Source of the DNA: Pseudosporangium ferrugineum | Lineage (GTDB): Bacteria; Actinomycetota; Actinomycetes; Mycobacteriales; Micromonosporaceae | Length of the DNA stretch: 64,000 nt | Reading direction: 5' to 3' | Assembly (NCBI RefSeq): GCF_003002065.1 | Contig: NZ_PVZG01000009.1 | Span: forward strand, 62,001 to 126,000 | Shown here: piece by piece, positions 42,397 through 51,776 of the stretch | Layout: every line of letters begins with the position of its first letter | Numbering within the stretch: the first letter of the stretch is position 1 | Notes under the pieces: model-generated | Database searches by the model: none | What the model was told of the DNA's origin: nothing | What the model saw: the letters and a program-made list of their open reading frames with translations, nothing else | Program-made: the position numbers and the translations under genes

Positions 42397-43665
42397 TCAG
42401 CACAGACAGCTCGGCAGATAATTCAGCGGATTCTTCGGTACGCCGTCGAAGCGCGTCTCGAAGTGCAGGTGGTATCCGGTCGAGGCGCCGGTGGTGCCGA
42501 CCCGTCCGATGACCTCGCCGCGGCGGACGTACTCGCCGGGGCGGACGTTGATGCGGGACTGGTGGCCGTAGCAGGTGGAGAAGCTGCGGCCCGCCTTCTT
42601 CCCGTGGGCGATGCAGGTGTATTTGCCGTACCCGCCGTTCCAGCCGGCCCGGATCACCTGGCCGCTCGCCGCCGCGTGGATCGGCGTGCCTCCGCCGGCG
42701 GCTATGTCGGTGCCGGCATGCAGCTGCCACACGTGGTAGTACGGGTCGTACCGGCTGCCGTAATCGCTGGTTTTCCACCCGTGGACGGGCATCAGAAGCT
42801 TGCCGCCGACGTACGGGCTCCCGCCGCCGTTCTTGTCGTCCCAGCCGCGCAGCGCGTTCTGGATGCGCGCCTCCTCGGCTTTCGCCTGTTCGTACTTGGC
42901 GAGCACGGCGGCGCGCTGGGAGCGGGCGAGGTGCAGGGCGGACTTGCGGCTCTCGGCGAGGCGGATGACGGCGGCGCGGGCGCGCTGGGCGGCCACCTGG
43001 GCGTTGCGGGCGGCCCGCAGCTTGCCGGCCGCCTCCCGCTCGGCCTCCTCGGCGGCGCGCTTGGCGAGTCCGGCCCGGTCCTGTTCCACGCGGGCGAGCC
43101 GGCGGGCGCGGGTGAGCTCGTCGACGTCCTCCTGCTGGCCGCGCATGACCTGGTCGACGAGGCCGAGCCGGTCCATGGCGTCCTGCGGGCCGCGGGCGCC
43201 GATCAGCACGTTGATCGTCGCGAAGTTCCCGCCCATGTACGACGCGGCGGCGATCTCGTCGACCCGGTCGTAGGCCTTCTCGACGCGGACCTGGGCGGCG
43301 TCGAACGCGGCGGCGGTCGTGCCGTACAGCTCCCGGGCCGTGTCGGCCTTGCGGCGGGCGGTGGCGGCCTGGACGGAGGCGGCGGCCACGACCCCGCGGG
43401 CGGTGGCGACCTTCTTCTGCGCGGCGGGCAGGGCGGCCGTGGCGGCCTCGAGGCGCCGGGCGGCGTTGCGGGCGGTCACGGTGGCGTGCTCGAGGATCGC
43501 CTCGGCCCGGTCGACGGCGCGGGCGGCCCGGCGGGCGTCGTCGCCCCCGGCGGGTCCCGCGGAGGCCGGCGCGGCGGTCGCGGCGAGCCCGGCGCAGCAG
43601 AGCACGCTCAGGCAGGCGGCCATCGCGGTACGGAACCGGTGGGGTCGGCGTCCAGTAAGCTCCAC
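42397..43665 (-). CDS. M23 (LytM) peptidase with coiled coil, EnvC-like
   Basis: A 422-residue exported protein. A signal sequence (about residues 14-36) is followed by a long Ala/Arg-rich coiled coil (about 40-275) and a C-terminal M23 domain with HAGTD and HLHFE, so the zinc ligands of LytM peptidases are intact. FtsEX in other bacteria activates periplasmic coiled-coil hydrolases or their activators (EnvC, PcsB, RipC). Directly downstream of ftsX (109 bp), this protein is the obvious partner here. The GTG start at 43665 has a weak ribosome site. Confidence 0.9.
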   Translation of the reverse strand: MELTGRRPHRFRTAMAACLSVLCCAGLAATAAPASAGPAGGDDARRAARAVDRAEAILEHATVTARNAARRLEAATAALPAAQKKVATARGVVAAASVQAATARRKADTARELYGTTAAAFDAAQVRVEKAYDRVDEIAAASYMGGNFATINVLIGARGPQDAMDRLGLVDQVMRGQQEDVDELTRARRLARVEQDRAGLAKRAAEEAEREAAGKLRAARNAQVAAQRARAAVIRLAESRKSALHLARSQRAAVLAKYEQAKAEEARIQNALRGWDDKNGGGSPYVGGKLLMPVHGWKTSDYGSRYDPYYHVWQLHAGTDIAAGGGTPIHAAASGQVIRAGWNGGYGKYTCIAHGKKAGRSFSTCYGHQSRINVRPGEYVRRGEVIGRVGTTGASTGYHLHFETRFDGVPKNPLNYLPSCLC

Positions 43666-43774
43666 GAAGAGTCACCGTACTCCGACTTTCCGGCTCTTTT
43701 CGCCGAAATCGACCAGAACAGCAATCGCCGCGCATCCCGTACGGAATGCGCGGCGATCGTGGTGTTCGTGCTCG

Positions 43775-44650
43775 TCAGACCTTGAGGTAGAAGCGCAGGG
43801 TGATCCAGGCGGTGATCGCCGAGACGCCTGCGCCGACGCCCGCGAGCAGGGGCAGCATCAGCCAGACGTTACCGTCCGGAATCGGCGTCAGGACGTTCAT
43901 CAGCGCCTGGAGCCGCCCGTCGAGCAGCGCCACCTTGCCGACGAAGATGAAGGCGAACCCGAGGATCGCGCCGATGAGGCCGGCCACCACCGCCTCGAGC
44001 ACGAACGGCGCCTGGATGAACCAGTTGGACGCGCCGACCAGCTTCATCACCGCGACCTCGCGGCGCTTGCTGTACGCGGCGACCTGGATGGTGTTACCGA
44101 CCAGCAACAGCGCCGCCAGGGCCATGAAGCCGGCGACCACCAGCGCCATCACCTGGATCGCGTTGAAGATCTTGAACACCTTGTCGAGCAGCTCGCGCTG
44201 GTCGACGATGTCCTGGATGCCCTGCTGGGTCCTGATCTGGTCGGCGAAGGCCTGGTACTGCTCCGGGTCCTTGAGCTTGACCCGGTAGGACGCGGGCAGG
44301 CTGTCCGGCTTCACCGACTTGACGAAGTCCTCGGAGTCCCGCCAGAGCACCTTGAACTTCTCGTACGCCTGCTCCTGCGTCTCGTATTCCTTCGACTGCA
44401 CGAGCGAGTTCTGGTCGATCGCCTGGTTGATCGCGGCGCGCTGAGCCTCGGTGACGTCGTCACGCAGGAAGATCGAAACCTCGATCTCGCCGTAGTAATA
44501 GTCCTTCATCTGGTCGACCTGCATGTACATCAGCACGCTGGCGCCGAGCATGGTGAGCGACACCGACATGGTGATGATCATGGCGATGGTCATCGTGACG
44601 TTGCGCCACAGGCCGACCAGCACCTCGTTGAGGACGTACTTGAGACGCAT
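43775..44650 (-). CDS. ftsX: Cell-division ABC transporter permease FtsX
   Basis: A 291-residue integral membrane protein with four transmembrane helices (about residues 22-44, 165-190, 215-245, 262-285). A large extracytoplasmic loop between the first and second helix should contact the peptidoglycan hydrolase. Typical sequence: RLKYVLNEVLVGLWRNVTMTIAMI and YSKRREVAVMKLVGASNWFI. It works with FtsE, whose gene ends 63 bp upstream. Confidence 0.96.
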   Translation of the reverse strand: MRLKYVLNEVLVGLWRNVTMTIAMIITMSVSLTMLGASVLMYMQVDQMKDYYYGEIEVSIFLRDDVTEAQRAAINQAIDQNSLVQSKEYETQEQAYEKFKVLWRDSEDFVKSVKPDSLPASYRVKLKDPEQYQAFADQIRTQQGIQDIVDQRELLDKVFKIFNAIQVMALVVAGFMALAALLLVGNTIQVAAYSKRREVAVMKLVGASNWFIQAPFVLEAVVAGLIGAILGFAFIFVGKVALLDGRLQALMNVLTPIPDGNVWLMLPLLAGVGAGVSAITAWITLRFYLKV

Positions 44651-44713
44651 CGGGGGGTTCCTTCCGGGACTCCGCGTTCGTAGATCAGGAAAACTGGGGG
44701 GCGGGGCCCGATG

Positions 44714-45394
44714 TCAGCCGTAGACGCCGCGGGCCTGGTCGCGGACGATCCGCCCGCTCTCGATCTCGATGACCCGGCGGCGCATCTGGTTGACGATGTT
44801 GGAGTCGTGCGTGACCATCACGACCGTCGTGCCGGTCCGGTTGATCCGGTCGAGCAGTCGCATGATCTCGATCGACGTGTCCGGGTCCAGGTTTCCGGTG
44901 GGCTCGTCCGCCAGCAGGATCAGCGGCCGGTTGACGAACGCGCGCGCCACGGCGACACGCTGCTGCTCACCACCGGAGAGCTCGTGGGGGTAGCGGTGCT
45001 CCTTGCCGCCGAGGCCGACGAGCTCCAGGACCTCGGGCACGACCCGGCGGGCCACCGCCTTGGTCTTGCCGATGACCTCGAGGGCGAAGGCCACGTTCTC
45101 GTACGCCGTGCGGTTGGGCAGCAGCCGGAAGTCCTGGAACACGCACCCGATGGAGCGCCGGAAGTGCGGGATCTTCCAGGACCGCATCGTGGTGACGTCC
45201 TTGGAGTTCACCACCACCTTGCCGCGCGAGGGTGCCACCTCATGCAGCAGGAGCTTGATGATCGTCGACTTGCCGGAACCGGAGGGGCCGATGAAGAAGA
45301 CGAACTCACCCTTCTCGATACCGACGCTGACATCGTCCAGCGACGGCCGAGACGCCTTCGGATACGTCTTCGTCACGTTCTCAAGCTGAATCAC
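44714..45394 (-). CDS. ftsE: Cell-division ABC transporter ATPase FtsE
   Basis: A 226-residue ATPase. Walker A is GPSGSGKST, the signature motif is LSGGEQQRVAVARA, Walker B is LLADEPTGNLDP, and the H-loop is VMVTHD. GTG 45394 gives the canonical start VIQLENVTKTYP; a longer TTG-started form to 45430 has no ribosome site. It energises FtsX to control wall hydrolysis at the septum. Confidence 0.96.
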   Translation of the reverse strand: MIQLENVTKTYPKASRPSLDDVSVGIEKGEFVFFIGPSGSGKSTIIKLLLHEVAPSRGKVVVNSKDVTTMRSWKIPHFRRSIGCVFQDFRLLPNRTAYENVAFALEVIGKTKAVARRVVPEVLELVGLGGKEHRYPHELSGGEQQRVAVARAFVNRPLILLADEPTGNLDPDTSIEIMRLLDRINRTGTTVVMVTHDSNIVNQMRRRVIEIESGRIVRDQARGVYG

Positions 45395-45505
45395 GGGTCG
45401 AGAGTCTACGCGGTGTAACGAAAACGCCAACCCCGGCGGTGGCCACTTTTCGCGCCCACCGAGGCTGATCTTCGGTCCTGGTGCGAAATCTGCACCGAAG
45501 GTGAA

Positions 45506-45533
45506 CGCCGCCTGACTCTTCGTTCAGGCGGCG
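45506..45533 (-). terminator. Hairpin terminator after prfB
   Basis: 10-bp stem CGCCGCCTGA / TCAGGCGGCG with an 8-nt loop, 13 nt beyond the prfB stop on the minus strand. It suggests ftsE has its own promoter. Confidence 0.65.
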
Positions 45534-45546
45534 TGTCGCGGACCGG

Positions 45547-46659
45547 TCAGCCGGCCATCTGGGTCTGCTTGCGCCACCGGATGCCAGCCTCGATGAACTC
45601 GTCGAGTTCGCCGTCGAAGACCGACGAAGGGTTGCCCGTCTCCTGCTCAGTGCGCAGATCCTTGACCATCTGGTACGGGTGCAGCACGTACGAACGCATC
45701 TGGTCGCCCCACGATCCGGTGGTGTCCTGCTTGAGGCCGGCCATCTTCGCCTCCTCCTCCTGGCGCTTGCGCTCGAGCAGGCGCGCCTGGAGGACCCGCA
45801 TCGCGGACGCCTTGTTCTGCAGCTGCGACTTCTCGTTCTGACACGTCACCACGATGCCGGTCGGAATGTGGGTGAGCCGCACCGCGGAGTCGGTGGTGTT
45901 AACGCTCTGTCCACCAGGACCCGACGAACGGTAGACGTCGACCCGGATCTCGTTCTCGGGGATGTCGATGTGGTCCGTCTGCTCCACGACCGGCATCACC
46001 TCGACGCCGGCGAAGCTGGTCTGGCGGCGGCCCTGGTTGTCGAACGGGCTGATCCGGACCAGCCGGTGGGTGCCCGACTCCACGCTGAGCGTGCCGTACG
46101 CGTAGGGCACCTTGACGGCGAAGGTGGCCGACTTGAGGCCCGCCTCCTCCGCGTACGAGGTCTCGTACACCTCGGTGGGGTATCCGTGGCGCTCCGCCCA
46201 GCGCAGATACATGCGCAGGAGCATCTCGGCGAAGTCGGCCGCGTCCACGCCGCCGGCGCCGGCCCGGATGGCCACGACGGCCTCACGGGAGTCGTACTCG
46301 CCGGAGAGGAGGGTGCGGACCTCCATCTCCTCGATGGCCTTGTGCAGCTTCACCAGCTCGTCACCGACCTCGGCGACCGATCCGGCGTCCCCCTCGGCCT
46401 CCGCCATCTCCAGCAGCAGGGCGGCGTCGTCGAGGCGCGACCGGAGCCGCTCCATCTTCGAGATCTCGCCGGAGACGTACGACAGCCGGGAGTTGACGTC
46501 CTGGGCCCGGGCCTGGTCGTCCCACAGGTCGGGGGCGGAGGCCTGCTCCTCGAGCTCCGCGCGGGTGCGGCGCAGCTTGTCGAGGTCGAGGACGTTCTCG
46601 ATGTTGCGCAGGGTGGCGTCGAGGGCCTTGAGCTGGTCAGGAAAGTCGGCTGCACTCAC
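45547..46659 (-). CDS. prfB: Peptide chain release factor 2
   Basis: A 370-residue class I release factor for UGA/UAA stops. The stop-codon recognition motif SPF is in RISPFDNQG, and the GGQ motif is in GPGGQSVNTTDSAVR. The frame is continuous, so the programmed +1 frameshift found in many bacteria is absent. GTG 46659 (VSAADFPDQLKALDATL) matches actinobacterial homologues; a TTG at 46668 is also possible. Confidence 0.95.
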   Translation of the reverse strand: MSAADFPDQLKALDATLRNIENVLDLDKLRRTRAELEEQASAPDLWDDQARAQDVNSRLSYVSGEISKMERLRSRLDDAALLLEMAEAEGDAGSVAEVGDELVKLHKAIEEMEVRTLLSGEYDSREAVVAIRAGAGGVDAADFAEMLLRMYLRWAERHGYPTEVYETSYAEEAGLKSATFAVKVPYAYGTLSVESGTHRLVRISPFDNQGRRQTSFAGVEVMPVVEQTDHIDIPENEIRVDVYRSSGPGGQSVNTTDSAVRLTHIPTGIVVTCQNEKSQLQNKASAMRVLQARLLERKRQEEEAKMAGLKQDTTGSWGDQMRSYVLHPYQMVKDLRTEQETGNPSSVFDGELDEFIEAGIRWRKQTQMAG

Positions 46660-46725
46660 GACGGTCAAGAGTACGCCGCCCGGCCCCTGTTGCGGCCGGG
46701 CGGCCCTTACTCGGTGCTTCCCGCG

Positions 46726-47241
46726 TCACTCCGCCGGGGCGGCCTTGAGCCAGCTCAGGGCCGCTTTGTGGTACGCGACCGCGAACTCGAGCGCGGCGGC
46801 GCCGTACGCGTCGCCCGCCTTCTTGGCCTCCTTGGCCTGCTCACGCGCCATGGCCAGGGCCTCGGAGTGATATTCGTTCGCGCCGGTGTAGAGCGTCTTG
46901 AGCTGGCCACCGGCGTGCTGCTGGCCGAAGGCGACGCGCAGGGCGACCGGGTTGCGGATCGCGTCGCGGCCGGGTGCCTCGGCGAGCCACCGGCTGAAGG
47001 CACGCTTGCCGGCGGCGGTGATGGCATAGGGCTGGCTGGACCGTGGTCCCGGCTTGCCGAGGCGGACGTAGCCCATTTCGGCGAGGACGGGGAGTTCGCG
47101 GTAGACCTGGCTCCGCGTCATCGACCAGTAGGGCCCGAGGCGGCGTTCGGCAGCCGCCATCAGCTGTCCGCCGGTCATCGGCCCATCGTGGAGCAGGCCG
47201 AGCAGAGCGGCAGCTGTGGGATTGATTTGAGAGTCGGGCAT
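46726..47241 (-). CDS. PadR-family transcriptional regulator
   Basis: A 171-residue protein. The N-terminal winged helix has AALLGLLHDGPMTGGQLMAAAE, then MTRSQVYRELPVLAEMGYVRLG, typical of PadR. A C-terminal helical dimerisation region (Vir-type) follows. The target is unknown; the next gene on the same strand beyond a 266-bp gap is pruA. It could also be autoregulatory. Ends 66 bp before the prfB start. Confidence 0.87.
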   Translation of the reverse strand: MPDSQINPTAAALLGLLHDGPMTGGQLMAAAERRLGPYWSMTRSQVYRELPVLAEMGYVRLGKPGPRSSQPYAITAAGKRAFSRWLAEAPGRDAIRNPVALRVAFGQQHAGGQLKTLYTGANEYHSEALAMAREQAKEAKKAGDAYGAAALEFAVAYHKAALSWLKAAPAE

Positions 47242-47507
47242 GCCTTCTAAGCTGCCACTTTGTCGCTTCGGCGTCCAGGATTTCGCCCGATCCGTCCAAT
47301 TTGCGTCTCCACAAACGACTGTCCCGCACAGACAGTCCGACCACGAGGGTCGTGACCGGGCGTTTCGCCGTTGCGGAGGGGCATCGCACGGTAAAATGGA
47401 GCGCGAAAACGGTCAGACGGCGCTCCCGGTCGGTAACGGCCCCAAAAGAGCGCGGATCGTCGCCCCCTCATTTCTGAAGAAAAGACGACGACCCGCAAAC
47501 CAGACAA

Positions 47508-49136
47508 TCACCCCATGTGGGGGTACTGCCACGCCGTCGGCGGCTCGAAAGTTTCCTTGATGGTCCGCGGCGAGACCCAGCGGAGCAGGTTCAGCATCGA
47601 ACCGGCCTTGTCGTTCGTGCCGCTGCCGCGGGCCCCGCCGAACGGCTGCTGGCCGACGACCGCCCCGGTCGGCTTGTCGTTGATGTAGAAATTGCCCGCC
47701 GCGTTCCGCAGCGCCGTCCCGGCCCAGTCGACCACCGAACGGTCCGTGGCGAAGATCGAGCCGGTGAGCGCGTACGGGGAGACCGCCTCGGCCTGGGCCA
47801 CCGCGCCCTCGAAGTCGCCGTCCTCGTAGACGTGCACGCCCAGGATCGGGCCGAAATACTCGGTCGTGAAGATCTCGTGCGCCGGGTCGCTCGACTCCAC
47901 CAGCGTCGGCGACACGAACCAGCCCTCGCTGTCGTCGGCCGCACCGCCGGCCAGGACCGTACAGGCGGCACTGTTCTTGATCCGGTCCAGAGCAGCCGCA
48001 TGCTTGGCGAACGCCCGGCCGTCGATCACCGCGCCGCCGAACGTCGACAGATCGGTGACGTCGCCGTACCGGATCGAGGCCACCGTCGCCGCGAGCCGGT
48101 CCCGCAGGCCGCCCTCCCAGATGCTGCGGGGCACGTACGCCCGCGACGCCGCCGAGCACTTCTGACCCTGATACTCGTACGCGCCCCGGACCAGCGCGGT
48201 GTGCAGCGCGTCCACGTCGGCGCTGGCGTGGGCGAACACGAAGTCCTTGCCGCCCGTCTCCCCCACCAGCCGCGGGTACGACCGGTAGCGGTCGATGTTG
48301 CCGCCGACCTCCCGCCACAGGTGCCGGAACGTGCCCGTGGAACCGGTGAAGTGGATGCCGGCCAGGTCCGGGTCGGCGAGCACCACGTCGGACACGGCCA
48401 GCCCGTCGCCGGCCACCATGTTGATCACACCGGGCGGCAGGCCGGCCGCCTCGAACAGCCGCATGGTGAAGTGCGCGGAGAACTGCTGCGTCGGCGACGG
48501 CTTCCAGACCACCGTGTTACCCATCAGCGCGGGCGCCGAGGGCAGGTTGCCGGCGATGGCGGTGAAGTTGAACGGGGTGATCGCATAGACGAACCCCTCC
48601 AGCGGGCGGTGATCGAACCTGTTCCAGAAGCCCGGCGACGACTGCGGCTGCTCGGCCAGGATCCGCTCGCCGAACGCCACGTTGAACCGCAGGAAGTCGA
48701 TCAGCTCGCACGCGGCGTCGATCTCCGCCTGATAGGCCGACTTCGACTGGCCGAGGATCGTGGCGGCGTTCAGCGTGTCCCGCCACCCCCCGGCGAGCAT
48801 CTCCGCGGCGCGCAGGAACACCGCGGCCCGTTCGCTGTACGGCAGGGCACGCCACCCGGGAGCGGCCCGCTTGGCGGCGGCCACGGCGGCCGCGGCGTCC
48901 TCGTGCGTGGAGTTGTGCGTGACACCGAGGACGTGGTGACGCTTGTGCGGCTGCACCACCTCGATCGGGTCGCCGCCACCGGGCCGCTGCACGCCGTCGA
49001 TCGTGTTCGTCAGCTCCAGGCGCTCGGCGGCGAGCGCCTCGACCCGCTCCTGCAGGGTGGCGCGCTCCGGGCTGCCGGGCGCATAGCCGCGTACGGGCTC
49101 GTTCCGTGGCACCGGCACGGAAAACTGGGCGTCCAT
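47508..49136 (-). CDS. pruA: L-glutamate gamma-semialdehyde (P5C) dehydrogenase
   Basis: A 542-residue aldehyde dehydrogenase completing proline catabolism to glutamate with NAD+. Motifs are ITPFNFTAIAGNLP, the catalytic Glu in LVGETGGKDFVF, the catalytic Cys in YQGQKCSAASRAYVP, and FGGARGSGTNDKAG. Length matches the single-function PruA of actinobacteria. ATG 49136 has GAGGAG 7 nt upstream. No proline dehydrogenase gene is adjacent. Confidence 0.94.
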   Translation of the reverse strand: MDAQFSVPVPRNEPVRGYAPGSPERATLQERVEALAAERLELTNTIDGVQRPGGGDPIEVVQPHKRHHVLGVTHNSTHEDAAAAVAAAKRAAPGWRALPYSERAAVFLRAAEMLAGGWRDTLNAATILGQSKSAYQAEIDAACELIDFLRFNVAFGERILAEQPQSSPGFWNRFDHRPLEGFVYAITPFNFTAIAGNLPSAPALMGNTVVWKPSPTQQFSAHFTMRLFEAAGLPPGVINMVAGDGLAVSDVVLADPDLAGIHFTGSTGTFRHLWREVGGNIDRYRSYPRLVGETGGKDFVFAHASADVDALHTALVRGAYEYQGQKCSAASRAYVPRSIWEGGLRDRLAATVASIRYGDVTDLSTFGGAVIDGRAFAKHAAALDRIKNSAACTVLAGGAADDSEGWFVSPTLVESSDPAHEIFTTEYFGPILGVHVYEDGDFEGAVAQAEAVSPYALTGSIFATDRSVVDWAGTALRNAAGNFYINDKPTGAVVGQQPFGGARGSGTNDKAGSMLNLLRWVSPRTIKETFEPPTAWQYPHMG

Positions 49137-49416
49137 CACGTACTCCTCGACCTTGTGGGTTTGCGCTGCTGCGACATCGTGTGCCGGTTCCATCCTCGCA
49201 CGCAGGCGGATCACGGCCGGGCGGTCGGAAAGGGCAGATCATCCGGGTACGGACGCGTCCCGCACGGGTGGTTCCGGGCGTTTCCGGCGGCGGGGCGGGC
49301 CAGTTCGGCCTCGTGCCGACGGGCGGTCGGGCTTGCTCCGGACCGCCGGTCGGGCTTGCTCCGGCGGCGGGGCGGGCGGGCGGAAAGCGTCGGTGGGTCC
49401 GCGTACGCTGTGGCGC

Positions 49417-50679
49417 ATGAGTGAGGCGGACAGCGAGGCCATCGGGGCCGGAAGGGCAGCGTCACGCGGCATCGTGCTGGCGGCGACCGGGCTCGTCTGG
49501 GCGGCCGCAATGCTGTGGTCGGCCCGTGCCACGATCACCGGCCGCGTGGACGCCGAGATGGAGGTCACCTCCACGGCGTACGCGATGCCCGGAGCCGTCT
49601 CCGCCGCCCTCGTCGCCGGCGCCGCGGTCGCGCTCGCGCTCGTCGGCTTCTTCCCCCGCACCGGCCGCACCGGCCGCTTCCTCCTGGCGATCGGCGGCGG
49701 CCTCGCCGTGGGCCTGCTCGGCGCCCTGAGCATCATCACGATCAACACCGAGGGCTGGATCTACGCCGTCGTCGGCGGCACGATCGCGGCCGCGGCGACC
49801 ATCGGCGGCGCGCTGGCCGGCTTCCGCTACCCCCGGGTGACCGCGGCCGTCTGCTGGGGAGCCATCGCCGTGTTCCTCGCCGGCGTCGTGCTCACCTTCC
49901 TCCAGGACGACCTCCTCCCGGTCTTCGGCGCCGCGGACACCTCGTCGTCCCAGGCCACCGCGGCGGGCTACTTCGGCTTCGCCCAGGGCGTGCTCGGCGG
50001 CCTCGCGGCGGGACTGATCGGCTACCGGCTGCTGCGCCGCGCCCGCCACCGCACCGGCTCCGACCTGAAGTGGCCGCTCTACGCCCTGACGGGCGCCGGC
50101 CCGGGCCTGCTGCTGGTGGTCGGCGAGATCCTTACGCGTACGGCGGGCTCCCGCGTCCTCGAACTGGCCGGCAGGGTCAGCGAGCTGGAACTGACGGTCC
50201 AGCAGATGCTGAGCGGTTCCCGCCTCAACAACGGCCTGATCGTCCTGTTCGTGGGAGCCTTCACGGCGATGGTGGCGGTGGGCCGCACCCTCGGCTCCCC
50301 CGCCACCGACCCCACCGGCCCGGACGACGACCCAGCCGGCTCCGAGCCCGCCCCTCCCGAACCCACTGCCCCGGCCGCCGCCGCGCCGGCTGCTGCCGTG
50401 GCTGCTGCCCCCGGCGCTGGTCAGCCAGCTGCTCCCGTGGCTGCTGCCCCCGGCGCTGGTCAGCCAGCTGCCGCCGTGGCTGCCACCCCCGGCGCTGGTC
50501 AGCCAGCTGCCGCCGTGGCTGCCGCCCCCGGCGCTGGTCAGCCAGCTGCCGCCGTGGCTGCCACCCCCGGCGCTGGTGAGCAGGCTGCTGCCGTGCAGGC
50601 CGGCGATTCCGCGGATTCTGAGGAGACCGCGCGGGGCGGGGACGCCGAGCCGGTCAGGTCAGTTCGTCGAGCTCGCTGA
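49417..50679 (+). CDS. Polytopic membrane protein with repetitive Ala/Pro-rich tail
   Basis: A 420-residue protein that I do not recognise. Residues ~15-300 contain about seven hydrophobic segments (SRGIVLAATGLVWAAAML; AALVAGAAVALALVGFF; FLLAIGGGLAVGLLG and others). The tail after ~residue 315 is Pro/Ala/Gly-rich and includes five tandem 13-residue repeats of the type VAAAPGAGQPAAA. TACGCT lies 8 nt before the ATG and there is no ribosome site, so the transcript may be leaderless. Probably a conserved actinobacterial membrane protein of unknown role. Confidence 0.7.
   Translation: MSEADSEAIGAGRAASRGIVLAATGLVWAAAMLWSARATITGRVDAEMEVTSTAYAMPGAVSAALVAGAAVALALVGFFPRTGRTGRFLLAIGGGLAVGLLGALSIITINTEGWIYAVVGGTIAAAATIGGALAGFRYPRVTAAVCWGAIAVFLAGVVLTFLQDDLLPVFGAADTSSSQATAAGYFGFAQGVLGGLAAGLIGYRLLRRARHRTGSDLKWPLYALTGAGPGLLLVVGEILTRTAGSRVLELAGRVSELELTVQQMLSGSRLNNGLIVLFVGAFTAMVAVGRTLGSPATDPTGPDDDPAGSEPAPPEPTAPAAAAPAAAVAAAPGAGQPAAPVAAAPGAGQPAAAVAATPGAGQPAAAVAAAPGAGQPAAAVAATPGAGEQAAAVQAGDSADSEETARGGDAEPVRSVRRAR
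50398..50592 (+). repeat. Five 39-bp tandem repeats in a coding region
   Basis: Consecutive 39-bp units, each starting GTGGCTGC and containing CCCCCGGCGCTGGT, differ at only a few positions and encode the 13-residue repeats of the membrane protein's tail. The unit length keeps the frame, so copy number can vary without disrupting translation. Confidence 0.85.
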
Positions 50680-51163
50680 CCGCGTACCACTCGAGTTCGT
50701 GGTCCTCGGCACCGTCGACGGTGAACCGGGCGTCGGGGTCGCCCGCCAGCGCCTCCTCGACCACGTCCGCGGCGGCGGCCACCGCTTCCGCGGCGTCGAC
50801 TCCGTCCACGTGGATGGACGCGACCTCCTTCAGGGAGATGGGCTGCGGCAGCCTCACCGTGCTCGACCCCAGCTCGACGTCCTCCCGCACCAGCGCCCCG
50901 GCCGCCACATCGGCCGAGATGACCACCCGGCGGCGCGGCGCCCCCGGGTCGTGGCGCAGCAGTTGCAGGGCGGCCTGGGCGGCACGGGTGAAGGCCACGT
51001 ACTCGAGCTCTTCCTCGTCGCCCTCGGCGTACCATTCCCGCAGCGCCGGGGTCACGGCATGCGCGACCACCGGCCCGTCACCGAGCCGCCCGGCCGCCCG
51101 CAGGCTGGCCAGCATCGGCACGGTGGCGGGAACATAGACCCGAACCAGATCGGTGATCGGCAC
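50654..51163 (-). CDS. DUF6912-like conserved actinobacterial protein
   Basis: A 169-residue cytoplasmic protein with LVRVYVPATVPMLASL at the N-terminus and HAVTPALREWYAEGDEEELEYVAFTRAAQ, which I associate with the DUF6912 family. It is acidic, with no membrane segment. Function is unknown. AGGAG lies 6 nt before GTG 51163 and directly abuts an ATG at 51169, so the GTG is preferred. Its 3' end overlaps the 3' end of the repeat-tailed gene by 26 bp. Confidence 0.72.
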   Translation of the reverse strand: MPITDLVRVYVPATVPMLASLRAAGRLGDGPVVAHAVTPALREWYAEGDEEELEYVAFTRAAQAALQLLRHDPGAPRRRVVISADVAAGALVREDVELGSSTVRLPQPISLKEVASIHVDGVDAAEAVAAAADVVEEALAGDPDARFTVDGAEDHELEWYAVSELDELT

Positions 51164-51208
51164 TTGCATCTCCTGAACGGCTCGACCGTGTAACACACCG
51201 CCGCGCAC

Positions 51209-51776
51209 GCTACCGGAAGCCGACGCCCACCCATCACCACCCGCAGCCGTGTCAGGCCACCGCCATCGCGGCCCTCACCATCGCGGCCCTCACCACCGCG
51301 ACGCTCTCCGCGCGCCACTTTCTCCGCGCGCCACCTTCTCCGCGCGCCACCTTCCCGGCGCCGCAGACTTCCCGGGGCGCAACCTTCTCAGCGCCGCAGC
51401 GCTCTCCGCGCAACGTTCTCAACGCGCCTCTTCGGCGCCGTGGTCTACTCGAGTCCGCCGCCGGGGCGGGCTCTTGAGGGCGGGTCGCTCTCGGCTTGAC
51501 CGGGCGCGCTCTTCAGGTTGGCGGCTCCGGTGATCGGCCGCTGCCGGTCCGGCGGCGGGTTCGGTCCGGCGGCCGGACGGGGCTCGGTACGGGGCTCGGT
51601 ACGGGGCTCGGTACGGGCCTCGGTACGGCGGCCGGACGGGGTTCGGTCCACAGCGGGATCTGTGGGGCTTGCCGGGCGGGTGGGCCGGTATCCACCGGTC
51701 GGTGGGCGGTTGAGCCGTCGCAGGTAAACGGTGGCAAACTGAGCTTGATCGCTGCCGTGCGAGGTCCGGAGGAACC
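51209..51776. other. Gene-free stretch with short direct repeats
   Basis: About 570 bp with no convincing gene. It holds CTCCGCGCGCCAC-type repeats near 51308-51355 and four tandem 12-bp units at 51579-51626. It should include the promoters of the DUF6912-like gene and the small HTH gene. Confidence 0.5.
51579..51626. repeat. Four tandem 12-bp repeats
   Basis: Units GGGGCTCGGTAC, three identical and the last with one change, lie about 150 bp upstream of the HTH gene start. Confidence 0.8.

Noticed and set aside
46580..46668. Programmed frameshift in prfB
   Set aside because: The release-factor frame is continuous from start to stop; no in-frame UGA or slippery CUU-UGA site is needed.
50398..50592. 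Possible CRISPR-like repeat array
   Set aside because: The repeats are directly abutting with no spacers and lie in frame in a coding sequence.
51579..51626. 12-bp repeats as CRISPR or origin iterons
   Set aside because: Too short and contiguous for CRISPR; no replication initiator gene nearby.
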